64,000 nt of DNA. Source: GCA-2705995 sp048267965 (GTDB lineage Bacteria; Bacteroidota; Bacteroidia; Flavobacteriales_G; Salibacteraceae). Position 1 is the stretch's first letter; the number at the start of each line of letters is the position of its first letter. Shown here one piece after another: positions 44,612-53,819 of the stretch. The DNA lies in contig JBLWWK010000011.1 of the NCBI GenBank assembly GCA_048267965.1, forward strand, positions 36,743-100,742, given 5' to 3'. The translations under genes were made by a program, and so were the position numbers. The notes beneath the pieces are model-generated. The model was given only the letters and a program-made list of their open reading frames with translations. It had not been told where the DNA came from and made no database searches.

Positions 44612-47224
44612 TTAAGCGTCTTCGAGAAGCTTTTTCATTTTCTCGATGGCAGCTGGCAACCCATCTGGATTCTTACCTCCTGCCGTAGCAAAAAACGGTT
44701 GACCACCGCCACCTCCTTTGATTTCTTTAGCAAGTTCTCGAATAATGGTTCCTGCATTCAGGTCTTTTGTTGACACCAATTCTTCATCAATAAACAACGA
44801 AAGAACAGGTTTTTCACCCTTAGAACCCAATAAAACAATGCAATTTGTCAATTCTGACTTCATCTGGAAAATCACATTCTTAGCACCTGCAGCATCTAGA
44901 TCTACAATGGCTCCAATAAATGAAATTCCATTGATTGTTTGCTTTTTATCTAATAAGTTCGATTTAACTTCTTGTTGCTTTTGTTGCTCAAACGCGGCAA
45001 TCTTAGCACCTAATTCTTGATTTTCGGCTAGCAAGTTCTCTATTGCTTTCTTCGGATCTTTATTATTTTTTAAAAGCGTTTGTATGTCTTGAATGAGTTG
45101 TTCGTTTTTAGTTACACGTTGCTCTGCAGCAACTCCTGTTATGGCTTCAATTCTTCGAATACCCGCAGCAGAAGCACTTTCACTAACTATCTTAAATAAA
45201 CCTAACTCACCTGTGGCTTGAGCATGCGTTCCACCACAAAGTTCTTTAGAATCTCCAAAGCCAATTACGCGAACAACGTCTCCATATTTTTCACCAAATA
45301 GCATGAGTGCTCCAGATTCTTTTGCTTCTTCGATGGGGATTCTTCTCTGCTCAACGAGCGGTATATTCTCTCGTATTTTCTCGTTTACCCATTTCTCAAT
45401 GGCTTGAAGCTGCTCCGTACTGACCTTCTCGAAATGACTGAAATCGAAACGAAGAGCTTCGGGCTTAACCAAAGAACCTTTTTGCTCAACATGCGTTCCT
45501 AAAAACATTCTTAAAGCATGGTGCAATAAGTGAGTAGCAGTATGGTGGGCTGTGGTTTGTTGGCGTTTTTCAACATTTACAAAAGCAGTGAATTCATCGG
45601 CTGGGTTTTCTGGCAGTGCATCTGAGAAGTGAACAATCAGGTTATTCTCTTTGCGCGTATTCGTAATCGCTACTTTACCGTTTTCAGATTCGATGTAACC
45701 GGTATCTCCAACTTGCCCCCCGCCTTCTGGATAAAAAGGAGTTAAGTTAAAGACTAATTGGTAAGTAGTTTTGCCTTTTGCTTCTACCGATCTGTAACGT
45801 GTAATCTTTACTTTTCCGGTAGTGTAATCATAGCCTACAAACTCTTCAACATCATCTTCTTCTAAAACCACCCAATCTCCTGCTTTCAGTGTGGTGGCTT
45901 TTCTCGAACGCTGTTTTTGTTCTGCTAACGCTTTATTAAATCCTTCGATGTCTACAGACAAACCATTTTCAACAGCTAACAGTTGAGTAAGATCAATTGG
46001 AAAACCAAAAGTATCGTACAATTCAAAGGCGAATTCCCCTTTCACTTGAGCGTGATTCTCTTTGTAATCGTTAAAAAGCTGAATCCCTCTTTGAAGAGTT
46101 TTCAAAAAGCCTTCTTCTTCTTCTTTAATTACCTTCTCAATTAGTTCCCTTTGCTTAGAAAGTTCTTCGAATTGATGACCCATTTCAGATTCTAAGGTGC
46201 TCACCAATTGATGTAGAAACGGTTCCTTCTGATTTAAGAAACTATAACCGTAACGAACAGCACGTCTTAAGATTCTTCTGATTACGTAACCTGCACCAGT
46301 ATTACTTGGTAATTGGCCATCTGCAATAGCAAAGGAGATAGCGCGAATGTGATCAACAATTACCCGAATGGCAATATCACTTTTCGATTGTGTTTGTTGA
46401 TAGTCTACACCAGAAATAGCCACTAATTTTTCAATCAATGGAGAGAAAACATCTGTGTCGTAGTTCGATTTCTTGTTTTGCAACACCATAGCAAGGCGCT
46501 CAAATCCCATACCTGTATCTACGTGAGTAGCGGGTAGTAATTTTAATTCACCTGAAGCTAATCGGTTGTATTGAATAAATACCAAATTCCAAACTTCGAT
46601 CACTTGTGGGTGATCTTGATTGACAAGTTCCTTGCCGTCTACTCTGTTTCGTTCTTCTTCTGAGCGTATATCTACATGAATTTCAGAACAAGGTCCGCAA
46701 GGCCCCGTATCTCCCATTTCCCAGAAATTATCTTTTTTACCAAAAGGCAATATTCTGTCTGAATCTATCCATTTTGACCAAAAGTTTTGAGCTTCAGTGT
46801 CGAGCGAGGTGTTTTCAGACTCGTCTCCTTCAAAAATGGTAACATAGATTCTGTCTTTATCAATTCCGTAAACGTTAGTGAGTAAATCCCATGCCCATTC
46901 GATGGCTTCTTCTTTAAAGTAATCTCCAAACGACCAGTTCCCTAACATTTCGAACATTGTGTGGTGATAGGTATCTACCCCAACCTCTTCTAAATCGTTG
47001 TGCTTACCACTTACGCGTAAACACTTCTGGGTATCTGTAATTCGTGGATATTTTGCATCTGAATTGTTCAAGAAAATATCTTTGAACTGGTTCATTCCTG
47101 CATTTATAAACATCAAGGTAGGATCTCCTTTTACTACCATAGGAGCACTTTCTACAATTTGATGCTGTTTTTGCTCAAAATATTCTAAAAACTGAGATCT
47201 TATTTTTGCCGCTGTCCACTGCAT
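44612..47224 (-). CDS. alaS: Alanine-tRNA ligase
   Basis: 870 aa. Charges tRNA-Ala. Class II catalytic domain at the N-terminus (FLEYFEQKQHQIV, MFINAGMNQFKDIF, FEMLGNWSFGDYFKEEAIEW), tRNA-recognition domain, then the editing domain with the zinc-type motif HHTATHLLHHAL (about 555) and CGGTHAQATGELGLF (about 665), and the C-Ala domain with a coiled coil and the Gly-rich KGGGGGQPFFATAGG. Complete, all motifs intact. Stands alone between two convergent or divergent neighbours. Confidence 0.98.
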   Translation of the reverse strand: MQWTAAKIRSQFLEYFEQKQHQIVESAPMVVKGDPTLMFINAGMNQFKDIFLNNSDAKYPRITDTQKCLRVSGKHNDLEEVGVDTYHHTMFEMLGNWSFGDYFKEEAIEWAWDLLTNVYGIDKDRIYVTIFEGDESENTSLDTEAQNFWSKWIDSDRILPFGKKDNFWEMGDTGPCGPCSEIHVDIRSEEERNRVDGKELVNQDHPQVIEVWNLVFIQYNRLASGELKLLPATHVDTGMGFERLAMVLQNKKSNYDTDVFSPLIEKLVAISGVDYQQTQSKSDIAIRVIVDHIRAISFAIADGQLPSNTGAGYVIRRILRRAVRYGYSFLNQKEPFLHQLVSTLESEMGHQFEELSKQRELIEKVIKEEEEGFLKTLQRGIQLFNDYKENHAQVKGEFAFELYDTFGFPIDLTQLLAVENGLSVDIEGFNKALAEQKQRSRKATTLKAGDWVVLEEDDVEEFVGYDYTTGKVKITRYRSVEAKGKTTYQLVFNLTPFYPEGGGQVGDTGYIESENGKVAITNTRKENNLIVHFSDALPENPADEFTAFVNVEKRQQTTAHHTATHLLHHALRMFLGTHVEQKGSLVKPEALRFDFSHFEKVSTEQLQAIEKWVNEKIRENIPLVEQRRIPIEEAKESGALMLFGEKYGDVVRVIGFGDSKELCGGTHAQATGELGLFKIVSESASAAGIRRIEAITGVAAEQRVTKNEQLIQDIQTLLKNNKDPKKAIENLLAENQELGAKIAAFEQQKQQEVKSNLLDKKQTINGISFIGAIVDLDAAGAKNVIFQMKSELTNCIVLLGSKGEKPVLSLFIDEELVSTKDLNAGTIIRELAKEIKGGGGGQPFFATAGGKNPDGLPAAIEKMKKLLEDA

Positions 47225-47268
47225 AAATAGTGCGTTGTTAAGGTTTGTTAAGGTAGTTTTTCATGGAA

Positions 47269-47298
47269 TTGCAAAAGTAGTTTTATTCTTTAATTTTG
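47269..47298 (+). promoter_or_regulatory. Promoter of the M23 peptidase-MerR operon
   Basis: TTG at 47269-47271, 19 bases, then TAATTTTG at 47291-47298. A start about seven bases later gives a leader of about 16 bases to the ATG at 47321. It overlaps the alaS -7 box on the other strand. Confidence 0.55.
47272..47279 (-). promoter_or_regulatory. Possible -7 box of alaS
   Basis: TACTTTTG on the minus strand, matching TAnnTTTG, 47 bases upstream of the alaS ATG. No good -33 TTG is visible. Confidence 0.35.
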
Positions 47299-47320
47299 GC
47301 TATTGAAGATTTTTGTGAAA

Positions 47321-48292
47321 ATGGCGAAAGCGAAGTACAGATACAATCCTAAAACCCTCACCTACGAGAAAGCAGAACTTACCCTGAAAGACAGACTTTT
47401 AAAGGTAAGTTCGTATATAGCGACTGGTTTCGTGTTTGCTATTCTTTTTATTGCTCTTTTCTATACTTTTTTTGACTCTCCGAAAGAAAAACAGTTGAAG
47501 CGTGAAAACGAGCAGCTTTCTTTGCAATACGAAATTTTGAATAGTCGATTAAACCAGATGAGTACTGTTCTCGAAAATGTTCAGAACAGAGACAACAATG
47601 TTTACCGAGCAATTTTCGAGGCAGAGCCGATTCCTGATAACATTAGAAAAGCCGGTTTTGGTGGTGCCAACCGCTACGAACATTTAGAGAATTTTGGTAA
47701 ATCTGAAATGGTGATTCAAACTACCAAGAAGATTGACCAGCTTGCCAAGCAAATCTACATTCAGTCGAAAAGTTTAGACGAGGTGTACGACATGGCTAAG
47801 AAGAAAGAGAAGATGCTTGCTTCCATTCCGGCCATACAACCTGTAAGCAACGAAAATTTAACCCGAATGGCTTCTGGTTACGGTATGCGTATTCATCCGA
47901 TTTACAAAACTCGTATGATGCATACGGGTATGGATTTTACGGCTCCTACCGGTACAGATATTTATAGTACAGGAGACGGAAAAGTGGTGGAAGTTGACTA
48001 CAACCAAAATGGCTACGGTAAGCACATTGTGATTGACCACGGATATGGGTATAAAACGCTCTATGCTCACTTACACAAATACAATGTTCGTGTAGGGCAA
48101 AAAGTAAAACGCGGTGATGTTATTGGTGAAGTAGGAAATACAGGAAGAAGTACGGGGCCGCACTTGCATTACGAAGTAATAAAAGACGGTAATAAAATTA
48201 ATCCAGTTCACTTTTACAGTAACGATTTATCGCCTGCTGAGTACGACTTGATGATTGAACTTTCGAGCACCGCTAATCAATCTTTCGATTAA
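47321..48292 (+). CDS. M23 family metallopeptidase, membrane-anchored
   Basis: 323 aa from the ATG at 47321 (MAKAKYRYNPKTLTYEK); an in-frame TTG at 47303 would lie at the predicted transcription start. Short cytoplasmic N-terminus, one membrane helix (YIATGFVFAILFIALFYTFF), a periplasmic coiled coil (about 50-150), then the LytM/M23 domain with MRIHPIYKTRMMHTGMDFTA (zinc His and Asp), YGKHIVIDHGYGYKTLYAHL, and GRSTGPHLHYEVIKDG (HLH). All zinc and catalytic residues are present, so it should be an active endopeptidase on peptidoglycan. Its stop overlaps the start of the MerR gene by one base. Confidence 0.93.
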   Translation: MAKAKYRYNPKTLTYEKAELTLKDRLLKVSSYIATGFVFAILFIALFYTFFDSPKEKQLKRENEQLSLQYEILNSRLNQMSTVLENVQNRDNNVYRAIFEAEPIPDNIRKAGFGGANRYEHLENFGKSEMVIQTTKKIDQLAKQIYIQSKSLDEVYDMAKKKEKMLASIPAIQPVSNENLTRMASGYGMRIHPIYKTRMMHTGMDFTAPTGTDIYSTGDGKVVEVDYNQNGYGKHIVIDHGYGYKTLYAHLHKYNVRVGQKVKRGDVIGEVGNTGRSTGPHLHYEVIKDGNKINPVHFYSNDLSPAEYDLMIELSSTANQSFD

Positions 48293-48627
48293 TGCCTTAC
48301 AAAGAAAAGCAGGTTGAAAAGCTTTACTACTCTATTGGTGAAGTAGCCAAAATATTTGATGTAAACACCTCTTTAATTCGGTTTTGGGAAAAGGAATTTG
48401 ACATCATCAAACCCAAAAAGAATAAAAAAGGAAACCGTTTATTTACAAAAGATGATGTAGATAACTTACACGTTATCTATCATTTGGTAAAAGAAAGAGG
48501 TTTTACGTTAGAAGGAGCCAAAAAGAAATTAAAAGAAAACAGAGCAGAGACCATTAATCATGCACAGATTGTACAACGATTAAAAGATATCCGCTCTTTT
48601 CTTCATCAATTAAAGCAATCGCTTTAG
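48292..48627 (+). CDS. MerR family transcriptional regulator
   Basis: 111 aa. Winged helix-turn-helix of the MerR type at residues 12-80 (YYSIGEVAKIFDVNTSLIRF, WEKEFDIIKPKKNKKGNRLF), then a dimerisation helix. There is no C-terminal sensor domain and no Cys, so it is not a metal sensor. Its ATG overlaps the M23 stop (TAATG), which suggests a constant ratio of the two products; it may regulate cell-envelope genes. Its TAG stop overlaps the stop of the convergent hldD-like gene. Confidence 0.92.
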   Translation: MPYKEKQVEKLYYSIGEVAKIFDVNTSLIRFWEKEFDIIKPKKNKKGNRLFTKDDVDNLHVIYHLVKERGFTLEGAKKKLKENRAETINHAQIVQRLKDIRSFLHQLKQSL

Positions 48628-49589
48628 TAATAGCGATTGGTCATTAAATAGTTTTTCACATAATCTTCTACTCCTTCTTCAAGTGTGTAGAATTGATTTG
48701 TGTAGCCAATACTTCTGAGTTTTGTAATATCTGCCTCTGTAAAATATTGGTACTTATCTCGAATATCTTCTGGAGTAGGAATAAAACTGATGTTGGGTTC
48801 CTTCCCGAGTGCTTTAAAAGTATAGGTAGCCAAATCTAAGAATGTACGCGCTTTACCACTTCCTAAATTGTAAATACCACTGTGCTCTCTGTTGTGCATT
48901 AGAAAATAAAGCACGTTTACTACGTCTTTTACATACACGAAATCTCTTTGTTGCTCTCCATCTTTAAAATCAGGATTATGCGATTGAAAAAGTTTCATGC
49001 CTCCCGTTTTCTGAATTTGATTAAAAGTATGCCAAATCACCGAAGCCATTCTGCCTTTGTGGTGCTCATTAGGACCATAAACATTGAAAAACTTTAAACC
49101 TGCCCAAAAGAAAGGCTTCTTTTCTTGTTTTACTGCCCACTTATCAAAATCGTTTTTCGAATCACCGTAAGGATTCAGTGGCTTCAATTGATCTACTATT
49201 TCATGGCTATCTTCATAACCATGTTCCCCTAAACCATAAGTAGCTCCAGATGATGCATACACCAACGGAAGGCCATACTCTACACATTGGCTCCAAACCT
49301 TTTTGGTGTAGTTAAGGTTTAATCGATCAAACACATCTTTATCAAATTCAGTAGTGTCTGTTCTCGCCCCGATATGAAAAATAAATTGAACATCTCGCTG
49401 ATTCTCATCTAACCATGTATGAAAATCGTTTCGATGAACTTTTTCTTGGATTGTTTTACCTTCAAGATTTTTGTTCTTTTCATTATTGCTAAAATCGTCA
49501 ACAGCAATAATGTCTACAAAATTCTCTTGGTTCAATTTCTCTATCATGCAGCTGCCAATAAAACCGGCAGCACCAGTAACTACTATCAT
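48624..49589 (-). CDS. hldD: ADP-L-glycero-D-manno-heptose-6-epimerase-like NAD-dependent epimerase
   Basis: 321 aa extended short-chain dehydrogenase. NADP-binding TGAAGFIGSCM at the start, FHIGARTDTTE, a serine-rich YASSGATYG region and the catalytic PYGDSKNDFDKW (Tyr and Lys). The pattern FFNVYGPNEHHKGRMASVIW fits HldD/RfaD, which epimerises ADP-heptose for the LPS inner core. The other heptose genes are not nearby. Other sugar-nucleotide epimerases are possible but less likely. Its stop codon overlaps that of the MerR gene on the other strand. Confidence 0.87.
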   Translation of the reverse strand: MIVVTGAAGFIGSCMIEKLNQENFVDIIAVDDFSNNEKNKNLEGKTIQEKVHRNDFHTWLDENQRDVQFIFHIGARTDTTEFDKDVFDRLNLNYTKKVWSQCVEYGLPLVYASSGATYGLGEHGYEDSHEIVDQLKPLNPYGDSKNDFDKWAVKQEKKPFFWAGLKFFNVYGPNEHHKGRMASVIWHTFNQIQKTGGMKLFQSHNPDFKDGEQQRDFVYVKDVVNVLYFLMHNREHSGIYNLGSGKARTFLDLATYTFKALGKEPNISFIPTPEDIRDKYQYFTEADITKLRSIGYTNQFYTLEEGVEDYVKNYLMTNRYY

Positions 49590-49606
49590 AATTGTATTTT
49601 GAAAAA

Positions 49607-49614
49607 CAAAGATA
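49607..49614 (-). promoter_or_regulatory. Possible -7 box of the hldD-like gene
   Basis: TATCTTTG on the minus strand, 17 bases from the ATG. The -33 region is only AT-rich. A second TATCTTTG faces the other way 47 bases further on (fabD). Confidence 0.4.
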
Positions 49615-49661
49615 GCACGAATCAGTAAGTGTAAAATTTATCGTGCCTTTTTCGATAAAAC

Positions 49662-49669
49662 TATCTTTG
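49662..49669 (+). promoter_or_regulatory. Possible -7 box of fabD
   Basis: TATCTTTG, 27 bases upstream of the ATG at 49697. No clear -33 TTG. Confidence 0.4.
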
Positions 49670-49696
49670 GAGCGGAAATTAAAAACGAAGAAAAAG

Positions 49697-50578
49697 ATGA
49701 AAGCATACGTTTTTCCTGGTCAAGGAGCTCAATTCTCTGGAATGGGTAAAGACCTTTTTGAATCTTCTACTGAAATTCAGTCGATTTTTGAAGAAGCCAA
49801 TTCAATTCTCGGTTTTGGTATTACAGACATTATGTTTGAAGGAACCGATGAGCAATTAAAACAAACAAACGTTACACAACCTGCTATCTTCTTGCATTCG
49901 GTAGCTCTTGCCAAAGCATTAGGCAACCAGTTTACTCCAGACATGGTGGCGGGTCATTCTTTAGGTGAATTTTCTGCTTTAGTTGCGAACGGAACCCTCT
50001 CTTTTGCAGACGGATTAAAACTGGTAGCACAACGTGCAAACGCTATGCAAAAAGCATGTGAAGCGGTTCCTTCTACCATGGCAGCCGTTTTGGGATTAGA
50101 AGATAATGTTGTTGAAGAAGTATGTAATTCAATTGAAGGAACCGTAGTGGCCGCCAATTATAACTGTCCTGGTCAATTGGTGATTTCTGGTGAAGTTAAA
50201 GCAATTGAAGAAGCCTGCGAAAAGATGAAAGAAGCTGGTGCAAAAAGAGCTTTAGTATTGCCAGTTGGTGGTGCTTTTCACTCTCCATTGATGGAACCAG
50301 CGCGACAAGAATTAGCTGAAGCAATTAATAACACTCCATTTTCTACTCCAAATTGCCCAATTTATCAGAATGTAACTGCAACGGCCATTTCTGATAAAGA
50401 AGAAATTAAGGCCAACTTAATTGCACAGCTTACGGCTCCTGTAAAATGGACACAAACTGTAAAGCAAATGATGCAAGATGGTGCTAGCGAATTTATAGAA
50501 GTTGGGCCTGGTAAAGTTCTTCAAGGACTTGTTAAAAAAGTAGACCGAAAAATGCCTACCTCTAGCGCATCTTTATAA
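49697..50578 (+). CDS. fabD: Malonyl-CoA-acyl carrier protein transacylase
   Basis: 293 aa from the ATG at 49697 (MKAYVFPGQGAQFSGMG); the frame is open to 49643 but the extra residues lie over the -7 box and are not family-like. Loads malonyl groups on ACP to start fatty-acid elongation. Motifs: FPGQGAQ, the nucleophile Ser in VAGHSLGEFSAL, Gln of the oxyanion region in TQPAIF, and the catalytic His in GGAFHSPLM. Full length. Stands alone; a bidirectional terminator follows. Confidence 0.96.
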   Translation: MKAYVFPGQGAQFSGMGKDLFESSTEIQSIFEEANSILGFGITDIMFEGTDEQLKQTNVTQPAIFLHSVALAKALGNQFTPDMVAGHSLGEFSALVANGTLSFADGLKLVAQRANAMQKACEAVPSTMAAVLGLEDNVVEEVCNSIEGTVVAANYNCPGQLVISGEVKAIEEACEKMKEAGAKRALVLPVGGAFHSPLMEPARQELAEAINNTPFSTPNCPIYQNVTATAISDKEEIKANLIAQLTAPVKWTQTVKQMMQDGASEFIEVGPGKVLQGLVKKVDRKMPTSSASL

Positions 50579-50601
50579 CAGTTACTTTTATACAATGCAT
50601 A

Positions 50602-50629
50602 AAAAAAGCCGGGCATGCCCGGCTTTTTT
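50602..50629. terminator. Bidirectional terminator between fabD and the DUF983 gene
   Basis: AAAAAAGCCGGGCA and TGCCCGGCTTTTTT, a perfect 28-base palindrome in the gap of the two convergent genes. Confidence 0.9.
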
Positions 50630-50650
50630 GTTTTGTTTTACAACTGAATT

Positions 50651-51052
50651 CTATTTCTGTTTTTCCCACTGAGCAATAGCATCCTTTTCGTACTTCACAA
50701 ATAAATTAATCCAGATGGCTCTGGCTAATCTAAAGAAGTAAGGTGTTAGCACCAACAAAGAGCCAATGGCTAAAACTAAATACTGTGTGGTGGTAAACTC
50801 AGGGTAAAGCACAAACATGGCCACCCAAATTGAAACTAAGTAAGCAATACTTACACCGTAACTCACGTACATAGCTCCGTAGAAAAAGCCAGGTTCCATT
50901 TCAATTTTTTGCCCGCATTTGTCGCAGCTCTGTGGCATGTCGAAAATCTGACTGAAATTGTAGGGATTACTGTTTTTAAAAAGCTTTGTCTCGTGGCATT
51001 TCGGACAAGTCATGGTGAAAATCGAATACAGTTTGGTTCCTTTTAAACCCAT
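50651..51052 (-). CDS. DUF983 family membrane protein
   Basis: 133 aa. Two CxxC pairs at the N-terminus, CPKCHETKLF and CDKCGQKIEME, form a probable zinc ribbon; they frame NPYNFSQIF. Two membrane helices follow (FFYGAMYVSYGVSIAYLVSI and LVLAIGSLLVLTPYFFRLAR region). This is the DUF983 layout. Function unknown; such genes often lie near cytochrome oxidase assembly genes, but not here. It starts 23 bases after the secreted unknown and may share its transcript. Confidence 0.9.
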   Translation of the reverse strand: MGLKGTKLYSIFTMTCPKCHETKLFKNSNPYNFSQIFDMPQSCDKCGQKIEMEPGFFYGAMYVSYGVSIAYLVSIWVAMFVLYPEFTTTQYLVLAIGSLLVLTPYFFRLARAIWINLFVKYEKDAIAQWEKQK

Positions 51053-51075
51053 ACTCTATACTTTAAAGAATATTT

Positions 51076-51873
51076 TTAATTCTGCGAAGTTACAGATTGA
51101 CACTTCTCTGTGTTCATATTCTTTAAAATTAACTTGATGGCTGTCTCTGGCAAACGCGCTACACCTAGCTCCGTTTCTTCTACCATTACCTTGTTAGTTG
51201 TTGTGTTCCACTGAAATACATCTGAACCGTTTACACGAACAAAGCGATTCTCAGCATCTCCAATAATTTCAAAACGATCGCTTGAAGTTAGGTAAGAATC
51301 CCCGTCTGGCACGGTTAAGAAAGTAGCAAAGTTGTCTGAACCTTGTGTAAAGATGTCGCAAACACACGTTCCTGAATAAACTTGAGACTGAACATATAAA
51401 CGATTAATGAAAGAAATCTGCCAAGAGTCGCCTCGTCTTTTTGCAGTAAGTGAAACCATTTGTTGGCCCTTACTCATGGTTGCACCGTTTTTAGATAATT
51501 CAAAGTCAACCTCGAAACTAGCTACTCCAGTAGCCCCTTTAATAGCCACTGTATTAAACTTGGTGATATTGAAGTTGATATCTAAACCAGACACCTTACG
51601 GTAGCGGCTATACATCTCAACGATAGCTCCTAAATCTAAATCGATTACTTCTACATCTCCGTTTAGATCTACTTCTACATCTGTACCCTGAAACTGAGGC
51701 ACAAAGAAACTTTCGAAGCGTTCTGATTGAAGTGATTCTGATTCGTTTGAAATAAAATCAGTATAGAAGCGGTTAATGAATTCTTTTAACGACTCTTCAT
51801 CTTGTGAAAAACCTGTTTTTGAAATAGTTAAGATTACTAAAATGGCAAATAATCTTGATAATTTACTCATCAT
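51076..51873 (-). CDS. Exported protein of unknown function, NTF2/SnoaL-like N-terminal half
   Basis: 265 aa. Signal peptide (MMSKLSRLFAILVILTI, cleavage likely after GFSQ); starts at 51873 and 51870 are equally good. Residues 25-140 (LKEFINRFYTDFIS, then beta-rich RGDSWQISFINRLYVQ) look like an NTF2-type cone fold. The C-terminal half has CVCD and a free Cys near the end. I do not recognise the family. No lipobox. It lies between the DUF983 gene and the histidine kinase gene, all on the minus strand, so a link with the kinase is possible but unproven. Confidence 0.72.
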   Translation of the reverse strand: MMSKLSRLFAILVILTISKTGFSQDEESLKEFINRFYTDFISNESESLQSERFESFFVPQFQGTDVEVDLNGDVEVIDLDLGAIVEMYSRYRKVSGLDINFNITKFNTVAIKGATGVASFEVDFELSKNGATMSKGQQMVSLTAKRRGDSWQISFINRLYVQSQVYSGTCVCDIFTQGSDNFATFLTVPDGDSYLTSSDRFEIIGDAENRFVRVNGSDVFQWNTTTNKVMVEETELGVARLPETAIKLILKNMNTEKCQSVTSQN

Positions 51874-51931
51874 AATGTAGAAGAATTTGATTCAGTACAA
51901 TATTAACATATTCCCGAATTGTTGAGCAATT

Positions 51932-53743
51932 TTAATGATTAGTTGGCAAAGAAAAAGTAACGCGTGTTCCTTTTCCAACTTCGCTATTGAGCCAAATATC
52001 GCCTCGGTTCCTTTCCACAAAATCTTTGCACAACATTAGACCTAATCCTGTGCCCTTCTCGTCTGCTGTTCCGTAGGTTGAAATATGTTCGGTAGATTTA
52101 AACACTTTCGATTTCGATTCTCCTGGAATTCCAATTCCGTTGTCTTTCACAGAAACTTCGATTTGACCATTGTTCACTATGGCCTTTATCCAAATTTTTC
52201 CGTTTCGGGGAGTAAACTTTACGGCATTAGAAATTAGGTTTCTCAAGATAAAATCTACCATATTTTTATCAGCAAAAGCTTTTAACCCTTTCGGAACCTC
52301 AACTTCAATCTCAATATCTTTTACCAACGCTCTAGAATCTCCTAATTCTTTATTGAAAAGAATCAGCTTTCTAAGATCGATACTCTCTGGTCTAAATTGA
52401 ATTACACCTGTTTGAGACCTCGACCATTCTAACAGGTTTTCCATCAACTCGTTTAAGTTGTTTACGGATCCTAACAGCTTAGTAGCAAATATTTTTAATT
52501 CTTCTTTGGTAAAGGTATCGGTATCTTCTGCCAAGGCTTCTAAGTAAACACCCATATTGGCAATAGGGCCTTTTAAATCGTGAGAAATAATGGAAAAAAA
52601 CTTGTCTTTTACATTGTTAGAAGCCTTCAGTTCGTTCGCAATATTCTGTAACTTTTTATTTTGCTCATGAATTTCTTTGCCCTTCGCATCTACCAAACTA
52701 ATCTGCTCTGCGAGTAAAGAAATTAAGCTATTGAAAGAGTTTGAAAGAATAATAAACTCTTCTGTAGTGGTGTCGATTTCAATTTTATTGCGGTTTTTAA
52801 CATCGTTAAAATCGAACTTTCTGATCCTCAAAGCAATTTCTCTTAACGGTTTAGCCAACGCATTCGAAAGATAAAAAGCCAATACCAGACTAAACAAAAG
52901 GCTTAATCCAATGCTTGCGAAGTAGAAATTTTCTATGCTCGAAATTCTTTTCGAAATATCTTCTTGGGCACCATTGTTAAACGTAGAAAACTCTTGAGAA
53001 ATCTTATCACTTAACGATTTTAGGTTCCCTCTAATGCCACGGTTAGGAGCGGTTCCTATCTTCATTTCAGCAGTTACCACACTATTAAAACTCTCAGCAT
53101 ACAGCTCAAGTCTATTCAGATCTTCTTGAGCATTTAGACTTTTTAAATCTTCGGTAATCTCGTGGCTTAGCAAGTTAAATTTATCGAGGTACTCACTTTC
53201 TCCTCGCAAGAAAAAATCTTTCTCATGCCTTCGAAGCATCAGCAAATCAACACTGTTAATGGCGTTATTCTCGTCTTCTAGCTCGTGGGCATACCTACGC
53301 ATTTCACCTTCTAAACCGTTGTTTTTGAATCCGCGAAATTGTACTTGTTCTTTCAACGAATTAAACAACAAGTTGTACTGCAAAAGCATACTATCAATAC
53401 TCGTAAGCTGTTCCCTCTTCACTTCGCCCAATTCTTTCGATTGAATTAGTGCATTGAGTCCAGAACGAAGCTCGTCAAACTCGTATTCGTATTCAATGGT
53501 AATTAAATCAGAACCACTGTTAAAAAAGTCTTCGCTGAGATTATTGAATTCGTAAAACTGGTTCTCTATATCCCGAAGATTATAAAGACGCGTATTTAAA
53601 TCAATAATTTGATCTTTTACCGAACGAACGCGTTCAGCTTTGTTTAAGAAAACGATAGAAAAACCAACAACGGCCAACACAAAAATGGTGCTGCTGATAA
53701 ATCCTAACAATAACTTGGTTTGTATGCTTTTTCCTTCTTTCAC
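51932..53743 (-). CDS. Membrane sensor histidine kinase (orphan)
   Basis: 603 aa. TM1 at about 11-31 (LLLGFISSTIFVLAVVGFSI), a helical periplasmic sensor of about 240 residues with many charged coils (a 4-helix-bundle type sensor is plausible), TM2 at about 272-295, a HAMP domain, a coiled coil, then HisKA with the phospho-acceptor His in SIISHDLKGPIANM and the ATPase domain with N box NLISNAVKFTPRNG, G1 DNGIGIPGES and G2 GTGLGLMLCK. All catalytic boxes are intact. No response regulator lies beside it; the HTH-less regulator at 36.3 kb is 15 kb away. Ligand unknown. Confidence 0.94.
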   Translation of the reverse strand: MKEGKSIQTKLLLGFISSTIFVLAVVGFSIVFLNKAERVRSVKDQIIDLNTRLYNLRDIENQFYEFNNLSEDFFNSGSDLITIEYEYEFDELRSGLNALIQSKELGEVKREQLTSIDSMLLQYNLLFNSLKEQVQFRGFKNNGLEGEMRRYAHELEDENNAINSVDLLMLRRHEKDFFLRGESEYLDKFNLLSHEITEDLKSLNAQEDLNRLELYAESFNSVVTAEMKIGTAPNRGIRGNLKSLSDKISQEFSTFNNGAQEDISKRISSIENFYFASIGLSLLFSLVLAFYLSNALAKPLREIALRIRKFDFNDVKNRNKIEIDTTTEEFIILSNSFNSLISLLAEQISLVDAKGKEIHEQNKKLQNIANELKASNNVKDKFFSIISHDLKGPIANMGVYLEALAEDTDTFTKEELKIFATKLLGSVNNLNELMENLLEWSRSQTGVIQFRPESIDLRKLILFNKELGDSRALVKDIEIEVEVPKGLKAFADKNMVDFILRNLISNAVKFTPRNGKIWIKAIVNNGQIEVSVKDNGIGIPGESKSKVFKSTEHISTYGTADEKGTGLGLMLCKDFVERNRGDIWLNSEVGKGTRVTFSLPTNH

Positions 53744-53819
53744 TTGCTCTAGGTAACAAACGGCAAATGTGTTACATCAAGAGCAATAAACGTGTTAACT
53801 GATTAATAAGTTCACGATA

